A stretch of 48,484 nt of DNA from Verrucomicrobiales bacterium (GCA_029210205.1 JARGOD010000032.1:1-48484), one strand, 5' to 3'. Counted from the first letter of the stretch, positions 10,201 through 18,465 are shown. Numbers and translations: made by a program. The notes: generated by a model not told the origin, from the letters alone.

Positions 10201-10428
10201 CTGGTCCAAATTTAGACTGAGAGGTTCTGCGAAAGGTTCCGCGTTCCATTGTAGCAATTTGCCATCACTGCCGAGGATGCTGCCCTTCAAAGTATCGCCA
10301 TTCCGCCATTTCAGCTCCGCAGACAGTTCTTCCGCTGAACTCTGAATCGGAGAGAGAATAATTCCTAACAGAGAGACAACAAAGAGAGCGAGTTCGCGCA
10401 GTCGACATATTTGGGTGTAGCGAAACAT
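7207..10428 (-). CDS. Giant secreted repeat protein with C-terminal TlpA-like thioredoxin domain
   Basis: 1073 residues. A signal peptide (about 1-32) leads into a modular exported protein. A motif of about 42 residues, pattern N/D-G-(D/S)-x-L-x-G-x-L followed by beta-rich sequence ending I-x-x-I-x-F/V, recurs six times near residues 41, 100, 400, 524, 779 and 853. Two beta-sandwich, LamG-like segments sit near 180-300 and 609-740. The C-terminus (about 920-1073) is a TlpA/ResA-type thioredoxin domain with W-C-G-P-C (968-972) and a cis-proline in G-I-P-H-S. It should be a periplasmic thiol-disulfide protein with large binding modules. It starts 7 bp after the stop of the upstream gene, as last gene of a four-gene operon. 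Confidence 0.8.
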   Translation of the reverse strand: MFRYTQICRLRELALFVVSLLGIILSPIQSSAEELSAELKWRNGDTLKGSILGSDGKLLQWNAEPFAEPLSLNLDQLTGVRFSTVASGTTSETSPPFRLLLNNGDRLEGFLESISRTAIVFRATPFSELITIQREHIGRLVHVGSNYLRYSGPKDLDDWTSSGRDRKVSEWFTDLTGSFATHQWSGNLFREIEFPDSVEIRFEASFPMGFPNLEIGLVRGTDIGPMLETWDNSLVLTYRSRFVPVMELDEDTRKLDFRLFWNQTSGDVVLCDPSGRRLASLDNATVDRRKSDSTKSRNTDPLVRGFSILNRTPELKLLSLSVQEWDGSRPPVINLAKPRILIAGLEPKFETGAVTYNSGDDTVRVGSQSFPLQQFQELILTADSGLPETADATPTTTLAWHDGSNVSGSLESLNGNEMRISTAWSSRPLTLSLEKAKEIRFPGSRLSPIDGTDKLEGDGFSLLGAARPLAKRNGQNLVGWLPPGGEEAVPFADGVKATITRFPHSSANPELANLMGQARLYLSNNEILVGSLLSITPEEIKFTSRITGPITISTTDLLAVDLGSSGRSLEGFNDAEWEEIEEEETDVELTRDSAIIRSGGFGNPSLVLGDRIHFSAQWKQTYGAITLRLFTNGSDENSPSTDLIIAAQGNRLFVGKLKESGAFSFSGDQIPIVGDTAGFEIRLLGEKVEVVVNGKTSLDIEVDPERVSGNGIYFQMGGGWQGWNQSDNEITISDFRIERTPGSLPRRIIDPLAREMSLHLPRSRRAPVPTHLLIAPNGDLLRGGLVSASAEGVRFNAGETMVELPADRISAIVWLQGPPEEEKEIGRTEELDSSSEVVTDSPFLVTHQFVLMDGSRLTLNADKLENERFVGESSLLGTCTIAIENIREMKRGPGTPLNELGTAPSEAFSGWVLKPTPNPVIPGSEDEVISPLIGKTAPTVELTMLDESIFKLSDHLGKVVVLDFWATWCGPCIKAIPDVRKVVEAFPEGTVELCAVNQSESLPIITRFLNSRKWTGLPVALDFDMKVSKTYQVEGIPHSVVIGKDGKVAFVHSGYSEALKQDLFKAIAQELKK

Positions 10429-10435
10429 GAGAAAT

Positions 10436-11494
10436 CTAGAAGCGCTCGTAAATGGGAAGAAATCGGTAATTCAGCGCCAGGGAAAGCAAAGACATCGCAG
10501 TTCCATAGGCCTCTCCGTAGCTGCCGGAAAAACTTCCATCATCGGCCTGTTGATCGGCCAGCATCCGAGCGGTATTCCTGTTCCAGATGTCCCACGCCTC
10601 AGGATCACCCTGGAAGAGAGCCTGGGCCATGTAGTAGTAAAAGTAGTGAGTGTGAGCGGTTTCTTTGTGATCAAGTCGCTCTGAAATGTGAGAGAGTGAA
10701 GACTCGTATTCCTCCCACTCGCGTTTCTGGCCGACCGAGTAGACGAGAGTCGCGACGGCGGAGCGGGCCATGGATTCACCGCCACCGCCGATTCCTCCAC
10801 TGTAGGCGACAAAGCCGGAAGAGGCCGTGTTTCGCTGCATGTATTCGAGCGCGCTCTCGATAGAGTCGTCCGGCACTTCAATTCCTGCGTTTCGACAGGC
10901 AAGCAGCCCCATGAGAACTGATCCTGTTACCGAGGTGTCAGCATCGGTGGAGGTAGGGGAGTAGCGCCAACCGCCCCACCGATTCGCTTTTTGTGCCTTA
11001 ACGGTTAGTTCAATCGCCCGCTCTAAAGTGACCGCGATCGACTGTCGTTTTGTTTCGTCGTCGCTGCTGTCCCAGAGAGTCTCCTCATCGATGACACCAT
11101 AGGCTTCGGCTAATGCGAGCATGGCGAAACCATGATGATACATGCTGTTGGGGATGAATCCGGAGGGGTCCTGCCCTTGAATGATCGAACGAATCGCACT
11201 TTTGATATTCTGACGATAACGGCCGAAATTCGGATCTTCCCCACTTGCGAGGAAGGCCATGAGACAGAGGCCTGTGATCCCATGTTCGGAGCGGCTTCTC
11301 CAGGTGCCGGTTTCGCTCTGCGCTTCACTCAGGAAGGCAAGGCCGCGTTCGTAGATTGTCTCGACTTCAGCGGGAATTTCGTTTCCGTAACGGATAGAGG
11401 GTAATTGCGCACGGGCAAGGCTGCAGACGACAGAGATGAGACACACGATGACAAGAGACTTGGCCATGATGAGTGAGTGTTGAAGAGCAATCAT
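10436..11494 (-). CDS. Secreted prenyltransferase/squalene-cyclase repeat protein
   Basis: 352 residues. Start ATG at 11494 overlaps the upstream stop by four bases; a second ATG nine codons on (MAKSLVIV) gives a tidier signal peptide, cut near S-L-A-R-A-Q. The mature part is an alpha/alpha toroid with repeats: G-T-W-R...G-I-T-G-L-C-L-M-A-F, then N-R-W-G-G-W-R-Y...S-V-T-G-S-V-L-M-G-L, then D-D-G-S-F...G-T-A-M-S-L-L-S-L. These repeats build terpene cyclases, but the DxDD-type catalytic motif is absent. It is likely a binding or structural protein, as is common in PVC genomes beside DUF4175 genes. Confidence 0.8.
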   Translation of the reverse strand: MIALQHSLIMAKSLVIVCLISVVCSLARAQLPSIRYGNEIPAEVETIYERGLAFLSEAQSETGTWRSRSEHGITGLCLMAFLASGEDPNFGRYRQNIKSAIRSIIQGQDPSGFIPNSMYHHGFAMLALAEAYGVIDEETLWDSSDDETKRQSIAVTLERAIELTVKAQKANRWGGWRYSPTSTDADTSVTGSVLMGLLACRNAGIEVPDDSIESALEYMQRNTASSGFVAYSGGIGGGGESMARSAVATLVYSVGQKREWEEYESSLSHISERLDHKETAHTHYFYYYMAQALFQGDPEAWDIWNRNTARMLADQQADDGSFSGSYGEAYGTAMSLLSLALNYRFLPIYERF

Positions 11495-12462
11495 TGAACC
11501 GGCTCCTTTACCGGAGCCGCTTCCTGCTCCTTGTAAGTTTCCTCCTCGGCTTTCTCCGCACGCCGGAGCGCTGCCTTTTCCTTGGCACGCTTGAGGCGCC
11601 TCTTTTGATCCCAGAAATGGTCAAAATTTGCTGTCTCCTCCTTGAGGCGATCATACTGATCCTCTGTGAGGATGGCTCGCAGCTCATTTTCCTCTGCAGC
11701 ATTGGCCAATGACATTAGCATGCCGCGTTCGAAGTAGTCTCCCCAATAGCGTTGCACGTCGTCGAGATAGGCGGTTGTCGCTTCGTGAACGAGGTCATTG
11801 ATCTTCGATTTCTGCTTCGGTGTGAAACGTAGAAAAGAATCCAGTGTTGTTACTGACATGAGTGTAAAGGCCTCGATGCGGTCGAGTTGTCGTTGGTCAA
11901 GAACATCCTCGTAGCGGTTCACTTGCTCAGCCGTGAGCACCGTCTTAATGGTATCCTTCCAGACATCGAGCGACTCCCCCTCTTCTTCAGAGCGGTTTCC
12001 TCCAAAATTCACACTGCCCATTCCTTCGAGCATTTCCTTGGCGGCATCTCGATCCGCCCCATCAAGCCGGGTTCTGAAATAGCGCTCGGCCTGGGTGTGC
12101 CAGTCTTTCATGGAACGTTCCGCCGCTCCTTTCGCAGCGAGTTGGAGATCTTCCTGTTGGGACGGGTCCAACTCGCAAAGTCTTGCCACATCGTCAATGA
12201 CCACGGCCATAAATTTTAGCCGTTTATCCCTTTCGCCCTCCGCGAGCTTCAGGATGTGTTGCGAAATCTGGGCGCTCAGCGGTTCGCTCATTCTCTCGCC
12301 GCCTGCCACTCCCTCGACTACTGGTAGTTCGGGATTAACGGGCCCATCTCCGACTATCGCACGAGGGTCCGGTTCGTTGAGCTGTGCTCTTACGATTCCA
12401 GTTTGTGAAAACGAAAAAAGAAAAAGCCCCGAGAGCAGAAGAAAAGGAGAATGGAACTTCAT
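11491..12462 (-). CDS. Secreted helical hypothetical protein
   Basis: 323 residues; family not recognised. The signal peptide (about 1-26, ending V-R-A-Q) is clear. The mature protein is almost entirely charged helix, with a lysine/arginine/alanine-rich coiled-coil-like end (about 285-323). Its ATG shares one base with the stop of the upstream gene (TAATG), and its stop overlaps the start of the next gene. The coupling indicates that it works with the upstream DUF4175-type membrane protein and the repeat protein downstream. Confidence 0.7.
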   Translation of the reverse strand: MKFHSPFLLLSGLFLFSFSQTGIVRAQLNEPDPRAIVGDGPVNPELPVVEGVAGGERMSEPLSAQISQHILKLAEGERDKRLKFMAVVIDDVARLCELDPSQQEDLQLAAKGAAERSMKDWHTQAERYFRTRLDGADRDAAKEMLEGMGSVNFGGNRSEEEGESLDVWKDTIKTVLTAEQVNRYEDVLDQRQLDRIEAFTLMSVTTLDSFLRFTPKQKSKINDLVHEATTAYLDDVQRYWGDYFERGMLMSLANAAEENELRAILTEDQYDRLKEETANFDHFWDQKRRLKRAKEKAALRRAEKAEEETYKEQEAAPVKEPVQ

Positions 12463-15400
12463 TAATTTGACTCAATCGTGTTGAAATAGGTATCAAGACC
12501 GCGACGGAACTCTTCGGGGAGCGTTCGCCCTGCATTTCCAGTGGATTGCTCAACCTCGCGTGATTCGACATTCGATTCGCGACGCTCATCATCAGACAGG
12601 CTGATATCACTGAGCGCCGAGGAACTGTTTCCGCCGGACTGATTGCCCGATCCGGGGCTGCTCCCACCACCGCCGCCGCCCTTGCTCTGCTGGCGTTTGG
12701 ATTGCAGGAGGAGTTCAATTGCTTCTGTTTCAGCTGCAATTGCTTCCGGTCCTGTGTCCGGACGTGCAAGAATCCCGCGGGCCTGACGCATCGTGTCTGA
12801 GACTAGATTGAGAAGTTGAAGCTCGGAGCCAAAAGTTTTCTCTCCCCCGGGGAGATCTCTGATGTCATCGAGAACAAAGTCAATCCGCTCCCGGAGGTCT
12901 TGTTGTGTGATTTCAAGTAGCCTGACCTTTGATTGAAAAACGTCAGGAGCGAGCGCCGGTTTTACCGATTCCATTTCACGAGTTTCGTCGCGCAGATACA
13001 TCTGCTCTTGAAGCACTTTCATGATATCGAGAACAACTTCAGGGGGGAGACCTTCTTTTGACTCTCCCTTGCCCTCTTGCTGGTCGTCAGCTGCAGCGAC
13101 TAATTCTTCGGCCCACCGATCGAGTGTGTCAGACCAGTATTCGGCCGACGAAATTGAGAGCCCGCTGAGATTGCCCTTTGAAGAGTGTCCGATGTCTTTG
13201 AGGCGCGAAACAACGGACGATTGCTTCATCTGATCGAGCACATTTTTGTAGATCACATCCTGTTTGCGTTGGTAGTAGGCCTCCAGATCCGACTGTATTT
13301 CATAGACTCGGCTGCTTTGATCTTCAACCGTCTCAGCGACTCCTGCTCCGACATCGCGCAGCGCCTGCTCTATACGGTGGCGTGGAAGTCCGAATCCAGC
13401 GTTGAGGGTGTCGTCAAATGTTGCCGCAATCTCTGTCTGCACTTTGGCGGCTGCTTTGAGGCGTTTCACAAAGGTGCTCGCTTCGAGGCTGGAGAGTATT
13501 TCCTGCAGTTCATCGGCGACTTTGGCGAACTCGGCGAGCAGCTCATCCTGTTCGCTGAGTGCTTCATCAAGCTTTTCCTGAGCCGGACTGGGTGAGGAGG
13601 CATTCTCTGTTTTTGACTCCTTGGATGCATCAAGATCAGACTGGGCCTGACCAGAAGACTCGCTTTTCGCTCTCGAGGGTTCTCCTCCAGGTGCCCGTGA
13701 AGACTGTCTGAGTTTGTCAGAAACCGAAGGCATTTTTCGGTTTGCGATCTCGTCGAGTGTTTGCATTTTTTCAGACCACGATTCGAGACGATCGGCATCG
13801 AACTCATCGTTTTTGGTGGCCTGCTTCACGAGGCCTTTCCCCGCTTCTGTTAAAGCGTCCAATTTCTTTGCGTTCGCAGTCTCAGCGGATGCCTGTTCGG
13901 CAAGGCTGCGCCGGTTTTCGGGGGAATCGAGTTCCTGAGTGGAGAGATTCCTGAGGCCTTCATTCAGCTCATTGAGTTGTTTTTCCCGCTCGTAGACTTC
14001 ACGGGCATTGCGAAACCATTTTCCAAACTCCTGAGTGAGCCATTCCGCGTGCTCCTGGGGACTAAGAACGTGAAGAATAAAGGTCGGTGAGTAGCTGCGC
14101 TCCCGGTCGGGAAGGTAGTCCTCGGCAAAGGCCCGGATTTGAATCGTCTGCGGAGAGACTCCTTCGCGGGCTGCGGAAAAAGTAGCTCTTGCCTCAATAT
14201 CGCGCTTTTCCGGTCCTCCGGCTGCGACAGCTTTTTCCCCTTTTGTAGAGTGCATTCCCTGAGGGTTGATCTTTCCATGCCATTCGAGACCCATGCTCAA
14301 GATCCCGAAGTCGTCGGCAGCAGACACGTCGAAGGAAACGACCTCATCGGGAAGTATAATTCGCTCTTTGGTGAGTTGCCTTGCAAAGACATCAGGTTCG
14401 CGGTCATCAACGGGGGTGAGCTCAAGCTTCAGGGGCGCTTTCGCCGTGAGTCCATGAACATCTTTCCAGGTGATCTCCTGAGTGATCGCCTCCTCGATCT
14501 TCATCGGATTCGTTGAGAAGGAAGTCCCGGAGATACTCGTTTCCACGAGATCAGATTCTGCACTGGCAAGACTTCGGGAAGTTTCACCGGTGACGGTTGC
14601 GATCGCTCCACTGACGACGGGAAGCGATCCGCCACGAACCGGAACGACGAGATCCCGTTCGTAGAGGAGGTAATCGGGGAGGCGAAGGCTCGCCGTCAGA
14701 TCAGTCAATTCAGGTCGGGAAAGAGGAGTGACTGAGATTCTTTGGTACTCATCTCCAACGCGGACAGCGAGGGATCCATCTTGCTTCTGCGGAGGTACTG
14801 TGAAATTGAAACGATCAGTTTCTCGTTCAGTTTTAAGTTTCGTCTTTCCGGAAAGGCGGACAGTAGCAGTCCGGGGTTTCCACTCTGTATTCCCAGTGAG
14901 CGTTGGGTTGAGATCGAAGGATTCCGCGTAGGGGACAACGACTTCCTTAGGTAAGGATTCGATCTGGGCAAATGTATATCGCTCGACTCCCTTCGCGGGA
15001 GCGATCCATCTTGCGAGAGAACTGCGGGTCGCCTCCGAGACGAAAACTAAAAGGAGGAAAGATATTGCAAGAATGGCAAGAGCCGACCCGAGCCACACAC
15101 GATACCGGTCCGCCGGAACCGCCTCATCAAATTCGCGTAATTTGACTCGTTCATCGACCTGCGCCATCGCCGCCTCGATAAGGACTCGACTTGATTGTCC
15201 GGGCTTCGATTTTGATAACTCAACAATCCCGAGTAACTCATCGCCTAGGCGCGGGAATTGACGTCGGAGAAGTCGTGCTACTTGCTCGAGGGAACGTTGC
15301 TTCTTTACCCATCGATTCCAGCGCAGAGGAATGGAAACCGCAGGAACGGCAAAACCAATCGCGAGAAGAAGGAATCTTAGTGAGAGAGGCGTGTCAATGA

Positions 15401-15590
15401 AGCGATCAATTGTAAAAACAATCAGGAAAGTGATGCCTAAGCCGATGATCCCTGCGAGAGCGCCTTCGGCAATTTTGATGGACCAGAGGCGCTCTTGAAA
15501 AGCCTCAAGTTTTTGCTGTAGATGCGGCGGAAGTCGCAATCCGGTATCAGGATCGACCTTCTCCTTTGAACTGTTGGGAGTGTCCGCCAT
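12462..15590 (-). CDS. DUF4175-like large membrane protein
   Basis: 1042 residues. Two transmembrane helices near residues 44-62 and 69-85, and another near 172-190, anchor a long extracytoplasmic region. That region has beta-rich domains (about 200-500) followed by long helices and a low-complexity glycine/serine tail (about 970-1000). The N-terminal block (P-R-L-G-D-E-L-L-G-I-V-E-L) fits the DUF4175-type proteins seen in PVC and alphaproteobacterial genomes. It is the first gene of the operon running to 7207. Function is unknown; an envelope assembly or stress role is an inference from neighbours. Confidence 0.75.
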   Translation of the reverse strand: MADTPNSSKEKVDPDTGLRLPPHLQQKLEAFQERLWSIKIAEGALAGIIGLGITFLIVFTIDRFIDTPLSLRFLLLAIGFAVPAVSIPLRWNRWVKKQRSLEQVARLLRRQFPRLGDELLGIVELSKSKPGQSSRVLIEAAMAQVDERVKLREFDEAVPADRYRVWLGSALAILAISFLLLVFVSEATRSSLARWIAPAKGVERYTFAQIESLPKEVVVPYAESFDLNPTLTGNTEWKPRTATVRLSGKTKLKTERETDRFNFTVPPQKQDGSLAVRVGDEYQRISVTPLSRPELTDLTASLRLPDYLLYERDLVVPVRGGSLPVVSGAIATVTGETSRSLASAESDLVETSISGTSFSTNPMKIEEAITQEITWKDVHGLTAKAPLKLELTPVDDREPDVFARQLTKERIILPDEVVSFDVSAADDFGILSMGLEWHGKINPQGMHSTKGEKAVAAGGPEKRDIEARATFSAAREGVSPQTIQIRAFAEDYLPDRERSYSPTFILHVLSPQEHAEWLTQEFGKWFRNAREVYEREKQLNELNEGLRNLSTQELDSPENRRSLAEQASAETANAKKLDALTEAGKGLVKQATKNDEFDADRLESWSEKMQTLDEIANRKMPSVSDKLRQSSRAPGGEPSRAKSESSGQAQSDLDASKESKTENASSPSPAQEKLDEALSEQDELLAEFAKVADELQEILSSLEASTFVKRLKAAAKVQTEIAATFDDTLNAGFGLPRHRIEQALRDVGAGVAETVEDQSSRVYEIQSDLEAYYQRKQDVIYKNVLDQMKQSSVVSRLKDIGHSSKGNLSGLSISSAEYWSDTLDRWAEELVAAADDQQEGKGESKEGLPPEVVLDIMKVLQEQMYLRDETREMESVKPALAPDVFQSKVRLLEITQQDLRERIDFVLDDIRDLPGGEKTFGSELQLLNLVSDTMRQARGILARPDTGPEAIAAETEAIELLLQSKRQQSKGGGGGGSSPGSGNQSGGNSSSALSDISLSDDERRESNVESREVEQSTGNAGRTLPEEFRRGLDTYFNTIESN

Positions 15591-15666
15591 TTCAACAAAC
15601 TAATTAACCATAGAGCAAGGCGCCGCGCCATGACGCTTTTCCAATTGTTGCCGTAGAATTCAGGTG

Positions 15667-15700
15667 AAAAAAAAGCCCCGATGCTCACGCAACGGGGCTT
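15667..15700 (-). terminator. Rho-independent terminator of the selenoprotein gene
   Basis: Read on the minus strand, AAGCCCCG, a 12 nt loop and CGGGGCTT are followed by a run of T. The 8 bp GC-rich stem and T-tract form a classic intrinsic terminator 40 bp after the TAG at 15743-15741. It separates the small gene from the DUF4175 operon. It also argues that the true 3' end of the gene is at 15741 and not at the internal UGA. Confidence 0.88.
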
Positions 15701-15740
15701 CTTTACGAATTAGTTAACCGGTAACCGGTCAGAAGGAATT

Positions 15741-16085
15741 CTAGGACTCTTCGGCTTCCTCAGCAGTCCAAGTCTGGACCACGTAACGGCTAGCCTTGTC
15801 ACCGAGAGAATCGATGGCAGCATCCTGGCTGATTTCTTCAGAACCATCGGTGACCACAGTCACTTTTTGAGTTCCAGCTTCTTCACCATTTTCGATGGTG
15901 ACTTTAGCTTTTCCGTCCTCGTCGAGAACAACTCCCGGAAGTGATGAGAATGCCGAACTGACATCTCTTTTACATCCGCCTCATGTGACGCCGGTCATAC
16001 CGGCAATGTAAGTGACTTCACCCGCCATTGCTGCTGGAGCAAGTGCAAGGATCGCCACAGCAAGTGTTGCGATTAATTTTTTCAT
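15741..16085 (-). CDS. Candidate secreted selenoprotein, heavy-metal-associated-like (UGA = Sec35)
   Basis: ATG 16085-16083 begins a signal peptide (about 1-22, cut after A-M-A). Codon 35 is TGA (15983-15981). The same frame then continues for 79 codons with normal composition to TAG at 15743-15741, giving 114 residues. Across the TGA the protein reads G-V-T-U-G-G-C-K-R-D-V-S-S-A-F-S-S-L-P-G-V, which matches the heavy-metal-associated (HMA) pattern G-M-T-C-x-x-C...A-L-x-x-L-P-G-V with the first metal-binding Cys replaced by Sec. A SECIS-like hairpin follows the UGA, a terminator follows the TAG, and SelU and tRNA-Sec genes are adjacent. It would act in the periplasm in metal binding or thiol/selenol chemistry. 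A conventional caller would stop it at 34 residues. The alternative, a nonsense mutation, is less likely given the hairpin. Confidence 0.82.
15946..15967 (-). promoter_or_regulatory. Bacterial SECIS-like hairpin after the in-frame UGA
   Basis: On the minus strand GAGATGTC pairs with GGCATTCTC (8 bp with one bulged T and one G-U pair) around the 5 nt loop AGTTC. The loop begins 21 nt past the UGA and has a guanosine at its second position followed by U. Known bacterial SECIS elements place a small G-containing apical loop about 16-37 nt after UGA inside the coding region, where SelB binds. The match was folded by hand only. Confidence 0.65.
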
Positions 16086-16133
16086 ATTATTGATTGGTTG
16101 GACCGACGGCGTTAAGTCATCGATCCTACACAA

Positions 16134-16139
16134 AGTATA
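16134..16139 (-). promoter_or_regulatory. Possible -10 box for the selenoprotein gene
   Basis: TATACT on the minus strand lies 48 bp upstream of the ATG. No good -35 is seen at 16-18 bp, so this is a weak call. The region between this gene and selU (159 bp) must hold both divergent promoters. Confidence 0.25.
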
Positions 16140-16244
16140 CGGATGAGTTGCCTTGTCGTGCCAGAAAATTCCGTAAATTCGTGATAATAAAGTTGTAAGT
16201 TTTCTTGAACGCTCCTGATCGAGGAATGTCGTTCGCCCCTTTTT

Positions 16245-17309
16245 ATGAGCCGCCATGTTGAGAATCTCGTCCTCCCTGCTGATCTTACGGTGTTTGATGA
16301 GGTCATCGATGTCCGCTCTCCTGGTGAATATGAGGAGGACCGGATCTTCGGGGCGATCAATCTTCCTGTCCTCAATGATGCCGAACGAGTAAAAGTCGGG
16401 ACCATCTATAAACAGGTTTCTGCCTTTGACGCTCGAAAAATCGGCGCGGCTCTCGTTTCGAGGAACATCGCTCTCCACCTTGAAACCCATCTTGCAGAAA
16501 AGCCCAAGGACTATCGGGTGCTTGTCTATTGCTGGCGTGGAGGGCAACGTTCCGGAAGTCTCGCTACTGTTCTGAACGATATTGGATGGGAGGTCAGTCT
16601 TATCAGCGGGGGATATAAGGCCTATCGCTCAGTTGTCGTCGAAACCATTGAAACAAAAGCGCCAGCGCTCAAACTGGTCGTGCTCAACGGGTATACCGGA
16701 GCGGGGAAGACTCTGCTCCTCGGGGAGTTGCATCGCATCGGGGAACAAGTGATCGATCTCGAAGGCATGGCGAATCACAAAGGGTCCGTTTTCGGCGGTG
16801 ATCCAGACGACCCACAGCCGGCACAAAAACAGTTTGAATCGTTCATTTATGAAAAGCTTGAGCAGATTGACCTGTCCCGTCCCGTCTATATTGAAGCTGA
16901 AAGCGCCAAAATCGGACGGCTCAATCTTCCGAATCCTCTGTGGCAAAAATTGAAGAATTCGCCGGTCATTGAGGTGGACTCACCGGTCGAAGCGAGAGCT
17001 AGATACCTCGCTGGCGACTACGAAGAGTGGATTGGTAATCTCGGGCGCGTTCACGAAACGATCGACCGCCTTGCCGGATTTCATTCCAATGAAACGCTCG
17101 CTCGCTGGAAAACGATGACTGAAGCGGGGGAGTGGCATCCATTCGTTACCGAACTCCTGACCGAGCATTACGACACGCGCTACACCGTCGATGGAAGCGG
17201 AAATTATCATATCCCTTCGGCAAGAGTACCGCTGCCGTCCCACGATAAAGCGGCGATCACCAAAGCCGCGAAAGAAATCACCAAGATAGGCCCCACTATA
17301 CTCCTTTGA
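16245..17309 (+). CDS. selU: tRNA 2-selenouridine synthase
   Basis: 354 residues. An N-terminal rhodanese domain (about 1-135) has I-D-V-R-S-P-x-E-(Y/F) and the catalytic Cys96 in V-Y-C-W-R-G-G-Q-R-S. A P-loop domain follows with N-G-Y-T-G-A-G-K-T (148-156). This two-domain order and length are those of SelU/MnmH (YbbB), which replaces sulfur by selenium at the wobble 2-thiouridine of Lys, Glu and Gln tRNAs, via a geranylated intermediate, using selenophosphate from SelD. It is divergent from the candidate selenoprotein and 25 bp before the desulfurase on the same strand. Confidence 0.94.
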   Translation: MSRHVENLVLPADLTVFDEVIDVRSPGEYEEDRIFGAINLPVLNDAERVKVGTIYKQVSAFDARKIGAALVSRNIALHLETHLAEKPKDYRVLVYCWRGGQRSGSLATVLNDIGWEVSLISGGYKAYRSVVVETIETKAPALKLVVLNGYTGAGKTLLLGELHRIGEQVIDLEGMANHKGSVFGGDPDDPQPAQKQFESFIYEKLEQIDLSRPVYIEAESAKIGRLNLPNPLWQKLKNSPVIEVDSPVEARARYLAGDYEEWIGNLGRVHETIDRLAGFHSNETLARWKTMTEAGEWHPFVTELLTEHYDTRYTVDGSGNYHIPSARVPLPSHDKAAITKAAKEITKIGPTILL

Positions 17310-17334
17310 TGCTTGCTTGCTCGGCTTCTAACCC

Positions 17335-18465
17335 ATGATCTATCTAGATTCCAACGCGACAACTCAAGTTCATCCACGCGTCGTCGATGCGATGATGCCT
17401 TACCTCACCGGCGTTTGGTACAATCCCTCGAGCGGCTACGCAGCGGGCCGCGAAGTGAAGGCGGCAATCGCAAATGCTCGGGAGCAAGTCGCCGCTCTTA
17501 TCGGTGCGTCCCCGGATGAAATCGTGTTTACCGGATGCGGGACCGAGTCAAACAGCATGGTCATCAAGTCGCTCGCGCGGGAAATCGGAAGGAAGTCATC
17601 CAAAGTCGTCGTCAGCGAAATCGAGCACAGCGCTGTCCTCCGTCCTACTGAAGCAATGGCCGCGGTGGGATTTGACGTGGAGCGGGTTGATGTCCACGAA
17701 GATGGACGGTTGAATCTCGAACAACTCTCCGACGCAATTGATGACTCAAGGCCGGGATTTTCATCGATCATGTGGGCGAACAACGAGACCGGGGTAATAC
17801 AGCCTCTCGCCGAAGCGGCTGAAATAGCGAAGGCGGCTGGATGGTGGGTGCACACCGACGCGATCCAGGCTGTCGGTAAAGTGCCCGTGAGAGTTGACGA
17901 AATCCCCGTCGATTTTCTTTCGATAAGCGGCCACAAGTTCCATGCTCCCAAAGGAGTCGGTGCTCTTTTTATCCGAAACGGAACACCCTTCGAGCCAATG
18001 ATCAGGGGCGGGGGACAGGAAGGTGGTCATCGAAGCGGCACTGAGAATGTCCCTTACATCGTCGGTCTTGGTGAAGCGGCGGCGATCATGCTCGAGGAAA
18101 TGAGTAACGGCGGCCTCGATCGTATCGCTGTTCTCAGGGATCGGCTTGAAACAGGGTTAGGTGAGCGACTCAACAGGGTTGAGTTCAACGGATCGAGAGA
18201 GCATCGCACCGGAAACGTCGCCCATGTTTCCATTCCCGGAAAAGTCGCCGCTGAAATGTTACCCAAACTCGATGCCGCCGGGATTCAATGCTCCGCTGGT
18301 AGCGCCTGCATGACCGGAAAGAACCAGCCCAGCCATGTTCAGAAAGCAATGGGATTCAGCGATGAGAAAGCGTTCAGTAGTCTGAGATTGAGTCTCTCGA
18401 TTTTCACGACTGAGGCAGAGGTTGATGAAGCGATCAATATCATCGCGGAGACGGTGAAGGATTGA
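17335..18465 (+). CDS. Class V cysteine desulfurase (NifS/IscS-like)
   Basis: 376 residues. PLP-binding elements are present: His99 in E-I-E-H-S-A, Asp175 in H-T-D-A-I-Q-A-V-G-K, and the Schiff-base Lys201 in S-G-H-K-F-H-A-P-K-G. The catalytic loop C-S-A-G-S-A-C-M-T-G-K carries Cys325, the likely persulfide residue, with Cys319 just before. It removes sulfur, or selenium from selenocysteine, from the amino acid to form a persulfide. Placed 25 bp after selU and 85 bp before tRNA-Sec, it may supply sulfur for 2-thiouridine or selenium for SelD. No iscU or iscA lies nearby, so a housekeeping Fe-S role is less favoured. Confidence 0.92.
   Translation: MIYLDSNATTQVHPRVVDAMMPYLTGVWYNPSSGYAAGREVKAAIANAREQVAALIGASPDEIVFTGCGTESNSMVIKSLAREIGRKSSKVVVSEIEHSAVLRPTEAMAAVGFDVERVDVHEDGRLNLEQLSDAIDDSRPGFSSIMWANNETGVIQPLAEAAEIAKAAGWWVHTDAIQAVGKVPVRVDEIPVDFLSISGHKFHAPKGVGALFIRNGTPFEPMIRGGGQEGGHRSGTENVPYIVGLGEAAAIMLEEMSNGGLDRIAVLRDRLETGLGERLNRVEFNGSREHRTGNVAHVSIPGKVAAEMLPKLDAAGIQCSAGSACMTGKNQPSHVQKAMGFSDEKAFSSLRLSLSIFTTEAEVDEAINIIAETVKD

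Noticed and set aside
16110..16180. Sigma-54 promoter (TGGCAC...GC) before the selenoprotein gene
   Set aside because: The spacing between the -24 GG and -12 GC is off by one base and the -12 element is poor.
16105..16547. Long minus-strand frame running upstream of the selenoprotein start to 16547
   Set aside because: It is antisense to the selU N-terminus and has no family resemblance; the signal peptide start at 16085 is the natural beginning.
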